Source: Orychophragmus violaceus (lineage: Eukaryota > Streptophyta > Magnoliopsida > Brassicales > Brassicaceae). From it: a DNA stretch of 64,000 nucleotides. The position numbers and the translations under genes were made by a program. The notes below the pieces were generated by a model. It was not told the origin of the DNA and made no database searches. It saw nothing but the letters and a program-made list of their open reading frames with translations. Positions 57,278-64,000 of this stretch are shown here, in pieces. The first letter of the stretch is position 1, and the number at the start of each line of letters is the position of its first letter. The stretch is from positions 25,639,615-25,703,614 of the forward strand of contig CM058233.1 in NCBI GenBank assembly GCA_030180135.1, written 5' to 3'.

Positions 57278-57916
57278 TGTAGAATTGTTTAGTTGATTAA
57301 TCCTGATTCAGTTCATCAGATTAATAGTCCTAAACATGGATCTAGGTTCTCTTGTAATAGAAACATTATGATCTCACCTTTTACCTGTTTGTTGCAGCGG
57401 AAGGAATAGAACAGGTCAGAGATCAGGGAGATACACCAAGGGATGAATCCTCCAAAGGCTCACACACGCAATCACAGGAAACTGGCTGCTAGACCACGAG
57501 GAGAGAGGCGCCAGAGAGAGAGAGTTTTCGCGGCTGGGGTATTAGGGTTGGGAGAAAGAGACTTTGGCTTTTTAGTTTATAAAAGCCTTCTCTTTCTCTT
57601 TTGGGCTTTTGGGCCCAAAACACCAATCTGATTAAAACTCATTTAATCAGACCCGTTAATCTTTCTCTCTTAGTACGACAAATGCCTAGCACTTTTGTCG
57701 TACTTCTGCTAAGCCGTTCCTACTTTATTTCCTGCTAGATTAAGCATGTGACCCATATGGGATCATACAATAAAAGCAATAAGTCTGAGACTTATAGATC
57801 ATGAGCGGACTCTAGCAAGCCATCATGACCCCCAGTATTGTATGACTTATGTCTGATCACTGACATACTCTTACTTTATAGAGACAGTACAGAGATTGCT
57901 GGACACAATTCCAACA
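57278..57916 (-). repeat. 5' LTR of Copia E
   Basis: Same length as 50601-51239 and nearly identical to it. Confidence 0.95.
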
Positions 57917-58186
57917 TAATCCACACGATTTTTAGTGCTATATCCATATCTAGTGTCTATTCCATCGATATGCTAAGGTATGATTCTCATTCTCCCTTTT
58001 CAGTTCGTGTCCAAATGTAAAAGCTTCGATTTTGGCTCAATTTGTTGATATCTAGGACGAGTTTGTAATGTAATATGGTTGATTTAAGTGTTGTGGATGA
58101 TTGTATGGACTCAATTCAGTGAAATTATGATGTTTCAAAATTGCTATTTTTGGGTCTCATGCTTGAATGTCTATGTTTGTTTTCAG

Positions 58187-59702
58187 ATGGAACCTTCCCT
58201 AAACCGCGGAAAACGACCAAGGAGAGCTTCTGAAGCGTATGCTTCTGGCCCCGCCTCGCAGCAGGACGACACTGCTGGTACCAATGTCCGTGACTTTCAG
58301 AATCGACTACCTTGGCCAAGGATGGAGCGGAAGAAGTTCAAGCTCACATGCTTCACAGACGAGATTGCGATAGAGTCTAAGAAGACCACTTGCACCCACA
58401 GGCCGATCTCGGAGCAGTGGGATGACTATGACTCCCTGTTTTACAATGCCTGGTGTAGCGTTGACCTCCTGCCCACACGGCTCTCCTGCACCACTACCAT
58501 GAACAAGCGGAAAATCAAATCAGACGTCCTGTGCATTATGAGGACAATAGGCTTGGGTACCATCTGTACCAAGTACTATGACATGCATGAGGAGCTAGTC
58601 AAACAGTTCATGGCCACAATCCGTGAGTATTACACCAACGATGTGGTGAGGAAAGCTTTTGAAGGGAAAGGGAAAGCGGTACAGGATCACCATTCCCGAG
58701 CTATACGACATCTATGAGTTTGACAGGACCAAGGAACGCGTCAACCTGCCTGAGAAGTGGCGAGATGTGCAAGTGTCATGGACGCATTTGGGCAATGGAG
58801 TATATGACTCTCATACTACCAGACAGTCCGCAGTGAGGCACCCGGTCTTGAGGTACCTTTTCCGCTTGTTTGCCAACACGATCCTGTGCAAGATGGAGCC
58901 AAAAATGATGCGGATAGCTAAGCTTTTCCTGCTGTACTTTGGGATTGGTGATATTATTTATGAGGATGTTTATCAGGATGCACACTTGGAGGCTGATGTC
59001 AACATGGGAGCTGTCTTTGCTCACCATCTAGAGGATCTCAAGACTAGGCCATTCAGTGGAAAAGGGAAGAAGACAGAGTCTGTGGGGAGTCTCCTAACTC
59101 CCATTTTTGACCACTTTGGGATTGATAGGAGTCAGCTGAAGATATGTACCAAGAAGTCCACCATGGATTTTACGCACCTGAAGAGTATGCATTGGATTAA
59201 GGGAGACACCTCTGGGAGAGAGTTTATGTGGCATTTTACTGATATATTTGGCGTTGAGCGCCTCTTTCCTCTCCCAGAGACCAAGCTGACAGGTATCACT
59301 AATGAGCCTCTGATGCTCTCTTTTCAGCCTGCTGAGGAGCTTTGTCGACCTGTTCGGCGTCGCTCCACTGTGCTTCGAGGCGCCACTTCTGGAGCTGCTG
59401 ATTCTGCTGCTAAGCATGATGCAGTTCCTGCTACTGATCCTGATGAGACTTATGGGTTCTCAGACCCTCCTATGCCAGCAGAAGACATGCCTCCTAGAGA
59501 GTGGCAGAAGTGGATGACCAGCACGATCAAAGAGATGTGGAAGGGTATTTACAGCTGCTCCTGTCGTCGACCACATCGCGTTTCTCACCCACAGCCACAA
59601 CGTCGCGCACCTGCACCTGCACCCGTCAGTCCCGAGACTAAAGACACAGAGGAAGCTGCTGATTCTGAGGAGATGGATGACGAGGACTCTCAGGAGTTCT
59701 AG
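58187..59702 (+). pseudogene. Element H 3' ORF (Athila ORF1/env-position protein), one frameshift
   Basis: Exon 2 starts MEPSLNRGKRPRRAS at the splice acceptor. A single frameshift near 58660-58670 (relative to A, a net loss of bases around VVRKAFEGKGK) splits it into frames ending at 58717 and 59702. Conserved: LPWPRMERKKFKLTCF, LGTICTKYYD, YDIYEFDRTKERV, NTILCKMEPKMMRIAKLF, GSLLTPIFDHFGIDRSQ, an Ala/Ser-rich then Pro-rich region, and an acidic C-terminus (EEAADSEEMDDEDSQEF). About 500 residues if joined. No membrane segment. Athila ORF1-like by position and overall appearance; function unknown. Confidence 0.82.
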
Positions 59703-61027
59703 CTTCTTTGCTGCTACTGGTTATGTGTTTCTTTTTCTTTTCTTTTTCCTTTTGTGTCTTGAGTCATTTTTATGTTTCTTTTTGAGTCAGTTTGTCAGTC
59801 CAATCTGTTTGGAACTTGGATGATTTGAGTTTATTGCATGCTGTTGTTGCTTCTGATGTGATTTTTGAGTGATCTAACGCAGTTAACAGGTGAGAAATTG
59901 AGTGCTAACTCATTAACTTAACCACGATCTTCATTCTGCATCATGCATATGATCCTACGAAATCAGTGTCGGCCGACACTTCTATTAGTGTCGGTCGACA
60001 CCAACCGTGTTCAGGTACGAGATTTTGACTCAATTTTCCTATCGTTCCAGATTGATTTTTACCGAACCCAAGCTGTGATTGCACTGAGGCCAGTGCAGTT
60101 TAAGTGTGAGGGATGTGGTTACTGAAATTTTGTTTTGTTTTCTTAGTGTCAGTCCTTTGTTTTCTTTGGTTTTCAAATCTATTTTATTGAGTCAAAATCA
60201 GTATGAAACTATGATTTTTCGAGGAATTTTTTTGCTGAAACAGGAACTAAGTGACCATTGGACTGACCTGCAGTAGCTATATGACTGTTAGAAAACCACA
60301 CACTGATCAGCCTACCAAGGACACCCATATGTCATCAGGTATTCAGAGGATCCACTACTGACTTCACCTCTAATATTGACTAAATCCTCTCACTTAGGGG
60401 TTTGGTATCTCTGGATCTGATTCCTCTGATGTGCTAGACACAGCCTATAATCCTGTCTGAGTATGGTTCCATCTTTTCCTTCCCTTGAAAAAAAGAGATA
60501 AAAACTGCGGATAAGCTAGTAGCTTCGAAGTGGTCACGGGAGTGGTAGAGACCCCTATTACCTCATGTGCATCCATGGAAACATGTCCAAAGTTACACCC
60601 CAAATAAAAAGGGAAGAGCACTGATAAAAAAAATGATACCCAGTGGAGAAAAATCAGTTGCTAAGAAAGAAAGGGAAAAGAAAGGAACCAGAAACTGATA
60701 GTTTGGTGGTCAAGTACTGACTGGGTTGAGTTCATATGTTCTCTTATCGATACTCCCTTTGTGAGACTGCACCTAATTGTATACAGAGGTTAGTGTGGTT
60801 AACTTGAATGTCTTGACTGGATTATGGAGTTTACTTGGGACAATTGCTAAGTGTGGGGGAAGTACATAGTGGTCTTGATCTCAGCAGAAATGTTTTCATG
60901 TGTGTTACAAAGTGAATGTGAATGCGATGTTCCTAAGACGAAATGAGTTTCTGAGTTTTCAAGCCTCTTTTCTATACTTTGGTTCTCTGTTGGCTTGAGG
61001 GCAAGCAAGAGCTAAGTGTGGGGGAGT
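59703..61027 (+). other. Element H 3' region with hairpins and PPT copies
   Basis: Order: palindrome pair (59967-60000), hairpin TGCACTG-AGGC-CAGTGCA (about 60079-60096) before a decayed PPT copy (about 60097-60115), second PPT copy (60848-60862), hairpin (60990-61009; one mismatch) and LTR-adjacent PPT CTAAGTGTGGGGGAGT (61012-61027). Polypyrimidine stretches follow the ORF. No ORF. Confidence 0.8.
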
Positions 61028-62206
61028 TAATATATCATGGATTTTCTAGTTTTTCAGCCATGATATAAGTGTATATATTGAGTCTTTAACCTTGCTTTTT
61101 AAGTCTATCGAGTCTTCTACAGGTAAGCTTGCGTTTGGAGCAAAGCTAGGAATTTTGGGACGTTTCTGAAGCATTCTACAGGAAGCTGAAGTTGGAGTCG
61201 TGACCACGAGTAGATGTCGATCGACACTGCTCTTTGTGTCGGTCGACACTGATGTCCAACAAGAGCTATGCGCCAGTTTATTGCATTTTCTGAAGATTTG
61301 CAAGAAAGTCCATAAGTTTCCCTTATTTCTAATTTGCCCCAAAACGTGTTTAGACTTTTAGTAGGGTTTTGGAGGGTTGTTTTCTCCTATCTTTTGTTCT
61401 TGCTTTGTTTTGGCTTTGCATTTTGGAGATTGTGAGATTTTGGCTTGGAGCTGATCCTGCTACTTGTAACCTTTGAGAGAAGGATTTCGAACCCCATTCT
61501 TTATATCTATTCAATCTTGTTTTCTATTCAAACATGTCTTGTCATATTGATTCTATGTCTGAGTAGTAACTTTAGTTAGATTTAGGGATTCTCATAGGGA
61601 TTTCATGCCTTGTTAGATCACTAGATAATTAGGATTCTAAATCAATCCGTTCATCACCTAGTTGAGACTAATACTGAATTCTGGATTGATCACCTATAGT
61701 TTAGATCTTAGATAACTAATTTGGCACGAGAGCGTGAATTATAATCTGATAGAACTAGTGTGAGCAATTTGTTTAGATGCAAAGAGATTTGATCTAGAGA
61801 ATTGTGAACCAAAGAACTTGCTATTAATGCTTGTCTAGAACTCTAAGATTGCAAAGAGATTTGAATAATTAGGTTGCTAGACATAGATAATAATCGCAGC
61901 GAGAGTTGGGTTATTAATATTTGCGATTCTAGTTCCTGAACATATGTTTAATTTGAATCCTGATTATTGAACTGTCGGACATTGCATGGTTTCTTGAGAA
62001 CTTCCTAAGTCTAGCGTCTTTCTCCTATTGAAAATACCCTTTAATTTCATTTTCTTGCTTACTGCTTTCACCTGATTGACTTAGCTAAGTTTTAAAACAT
62101 ATAATGTGTCGTGTGAACTTGAGTCTCTGTGGATTCGATACCTTTTGTACTACAGTTGCATTTCTGTGCACTTGCAGTTAGAATAGGGATAATTCTTGAC
62201 CTATCA
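61028..62206 (+). repeat. 3' LTR of element H
   Basis: 1179 bp, aligned with A's LTRs. It begins TAATATATCATGG where A has TGATATATCATGG, so the terminal TG is mutated. It ends GACCTATCA. The palindrome pair is at 61215-61226 and 61237-61248. Confidence 0.9.
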
Positions 62207-63646
62207 TATACCCCTAGATAACCAAAGCTTCCATGCAGTCCAGCCCTATGACGCGACTGCATATTCTCCGGACCACACACTTACCGATGTCACTCAGTAG
62301 GTTAACACCATAACTAGAATCACCACCTGAAGGCACATGAACCGATCAGGTAACTACCCGAGGATCCAATCGGGTCGGAAGTACCGGAATGCTATCTCTA
62401 GAATTGTGGAATCTAACGCACCCTATAGAGTCCGAATAACAGTAATGTAAACAAGCAGACTCACTGGGACTCTATAACACAAGACCGACATGGTCATTTA
62501 GAAACACTATCTCCATCCCCATACCCAGTCTATCCCGCAAGTCCTACCATCAATCATCAACACAACATGACCTATCCAGTCCCGCACCATAATTGGTAGC
62601 TATACACAGACTTACACGGTCCCATACCGGAGTATCTACCAGAATAGTGTATGCAGCCTAACACCGAAGTAGATAAGCAATCAAACAATCAACAGTCTAC
62701 TCGGCCCAACACCGGAGTAGATAACAATCATACAATCAATCACATCACCAAACGGATAATTACTTGTTTAGTTAATCTTTTTAGCTTAAACCCTTATTCA
62801 TTTTAATCTTAATTCCTTAGTTTTAATTATTCAATTACTTCACCGCTAGATTGGAGATATTAAACTTACTAACTCCCTATACGGCTCAATCCCAAATTAT
62901 GTCTTTTAAATTCCTATTTGAATAGTTATATGTTCAATTACCTCAAGTCCGTCAGATTGATATTAGTAAACTTACTAATCTCCTGACGTCCCAATAAGTC
63001 ATAATTAATTTCTTAACCCATTCCTATTATCATATTCTAGGTGTGTTATGTATTTTAATCCGTATTTTAATTTAACTCTTAATTTCTCGTATATAGATTC
63101 ATTTAGAGATGTTCTTAATATATATTCCCTAGCGTGCCATTATATATGTATGCATCACACAATTAAGCAATCAATAATATAATCACTCAATCAACTAATG
63201 AGTGATAACTATATGCAATATATATGTCCTATCCGTTTTGTTTAATTCCCGAGTTATTTAATCAACCTAGAAGTTCTACCATATTTCAGTAATGGGTATG
63301 CATTCCTATGATTCTATGGTTCCATAACTCCGAGGTCTATATGATCTACCTATATGCATCACACAATAGTTTAGCCAACTCACGATGATATCGTGACAAC
63401 GGATGGACGGATTGACGGAACCACGAGACCCGACAAGAACCCGATGCTAACCCGAAACTTCCCCGAACCGTTGACTTGCTTTGACCGGAACTTGACCCAA
63501 GCGTTGACCCTGGTAATTGATAGCCTCACTACTCCAACCTCCGAAATGTACCGTACTATAAGCCGCCTACAACTGAAGAAAAGGTTGGTACATAGGACGA
63601 ACGTTGAAAATCTTCGCTTAATCTCCGCTTTGGAAATATTTCATTA
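62207..63646. repeat. Unclassified LTR-like sequence up to the gap
   Basis: No ORF. It contains repeated ACACCGRAGTAGATA units (about 62660-62720) and a diverged duplication of about 105 bp (TTCAATTAC...AAACTTACTAA at about 62830 and 62935). Near 63470-63530 it is rich in GTTGAC and GACCC motifs. It resembles a Gypsy LTR or untranslated region, but no boundary or primer site is visible. Confidence 0.4.
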
Positions 63647-64000
63647 NNNNNNNNNNNNNNNNNNNNNNNNNNNNNNNNNNNNNNNNNNNNNNNNNNNNNN
63701 NNNNNNNNNNNNNNNNNNNNNNNNNNNNNNNNNNNNNNNNNNNNNNNNNNNNNNNNNNNNNNNNNNNNNNNNNNNNNNNNNNNNNNNNNNNNNNNNNNNN
63801 NNNNNNNNNNNNNNNNNNNNNNNNNNNNNNNNNNNNNNNNNNNNNNNNNNNNNNNNNNNNNNNNNNNNNNNNNNNNNNNNNNNNNNNNNNNNNNNNNNNN
63901 NNNNNNNNNNNNNNNNNNNNNNNNNNNNNNNNNNNNNNNNNNNNNNNNNNNNNNNNNNNNNNNNNNNNNNNNNNNNNNNNNNNNNNNNNNNNNNNNNNNN
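63647..64000. other. Assembly gap (N)
   Basis: All bases are N to the end of the window. Confidence 1.

Larger units (their letters stand above)
50601..57916 (-). mobile_element. Copia E: gag-only relative of D
   Basis: LTRs 50601-51239 and 57278-57916 (both 639 bp; about three differences seen) are flanked by TAATC (50596-50600, 57917-57921). The primer site (tRNA-iMet) is at 57265-57276 and the PPT at 51240-51250, both minus strand. Gag is open and pol is ruined at the same places as in D. The LTR differs from D's in the outer part but shares the rest, so D and E are sister subfamilies. Confidence 0.95.
50477..58186 (+). other. Putative spliceosomal intron of H (E inserted in it)
   Basis: The donor is CGAG|GTAAGT at 50477 and the acceptor TTTGTTTTCAG|ATGG at 58186. 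Removing Copia E and one target copy leaves about 389 bp, AT- and T-rich. Element A has the flanking sequence joined exactly at this point (ATCGAG|ATGGA at 28845/28844) with no intron. The intron is in phase 0, between the VDI..FE and MEPSLN codons. Confidence 0.75.
48789..62206 (+). mobile_element. Athila-like element H, 5' truncated, hosts Copia E
   Basis: It starts abruptly in the leader at about 48789, with no 5' LTR or primer site, and ends with a full 3' LTR (61028-62206). Order: palindrome pair, gag with internal deletion, tail ORF, spacer, intron-split 3' ORF, 3' region, PPT, LTR. Each part aligns with element A on the opposite strand. RT and integrase are absent as in A. Without E the remaining piece is about 6.1 kb. 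The 5' end is fused head to head with element I. Confidence 0.9.

Noticed and set aside
56656..57296. Overlapping 92-160 codon frames in the E leader
   Set aside because: All are low-complexity translations of the GC-rich block on both strands; no homology or start context.
6434..57916. B (without C) and E both total 7316 bp with 639-bp LTRs
   Set aside because: The LTR sequences and leaders differ; equal lengths appear coincidental and were not used as evidence of identity.

Overview
This window is plant repeat DNA. The element families (Athila/Tat-type Ty3-gypsy elements primed by tRNA-Asp, Ty1-copia elements primed by initiator tRNA-Met, a hAT MITE) and the low GC point to a Brassicaceae genome, most likely pericentromeric heterochromatin. 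I see no intact host gene, tRNA or rRNA. Nearly all coding sequence belongs to LTR retrotransposons, most of them broken.

Layout. (1) 1-2277: 3' half of a Copia element ('F', + strand), almost open. (2) 2290-3897 and 37038-38516: two halves of one decayed Gypsy relic (gag left; aspartic protease and LTR right), split by Copia '1' (3898-37037, +). (3) Copia 1 is split by an Athila-like element 'A' (4979-33332, - strand, TSD GTTGC). (4) A contains two insertions: Copia 'B' (6434-18955, -, TSD AAGGA) and Copia 'D' (19386-26752, +, TSD ATGTG). (5) B contains a young short Athila derivative 'C' (12247-17447, -, TSD GCTAT). This nest is five layers deep. For A, B, C, D and E the TSDs match exactly; the ends of Copia 1 are blurred. 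(6) 38517-43618: AT-rich spacer, a tandem duplication and a decayed Copia fragment 'G' (-) carrying a hAT MITE with an 8-bp TSD. (7) 43619-48788: part of a Tat/Athila-type element 'I' (-), fused head to head with (8) Athila-like element 'H' (48789-62206, +). H carries Copia 'E' (50601-57916, -, TSD TAATC) inside an apparent spliceosomal intron. (9) 62207-63646: unclassified LTR-like DNA, then an assembly gap.

A and H are one non-autonomous lineage. They keep gag, (in A) protease, a shared spacer, and a large 3' ORF in the position of Athila env-like/ORF1 genes, but have no reverse transcriptase or integrase. C is a further reduced version, with LTRs differing at only about 7 positions in 1200 by eye. 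D and E form a second non-autonomous system: both keep an open gag, near-identical LTRs and the same pol deletion, so they appear to have been copied by enzymes from elsewhere.

The most unusual signals are non-coding. (i) Pairs of 12-bp near-palindromes of the type TGTCGRYCGACA, with centres 19-23 bp apart, recur about 30 times in LTRs, leaders, spacers and ORFs of unrelated Copia and Athila families. (ii) The Athila/Tat elements carry repeated polypurine tracts; the LTR-adjacent and post-ORF tracts each follow a small hairpin, and both hairpins show some compensatory changes. (iii) An intron is present in H and exactly absent in A.
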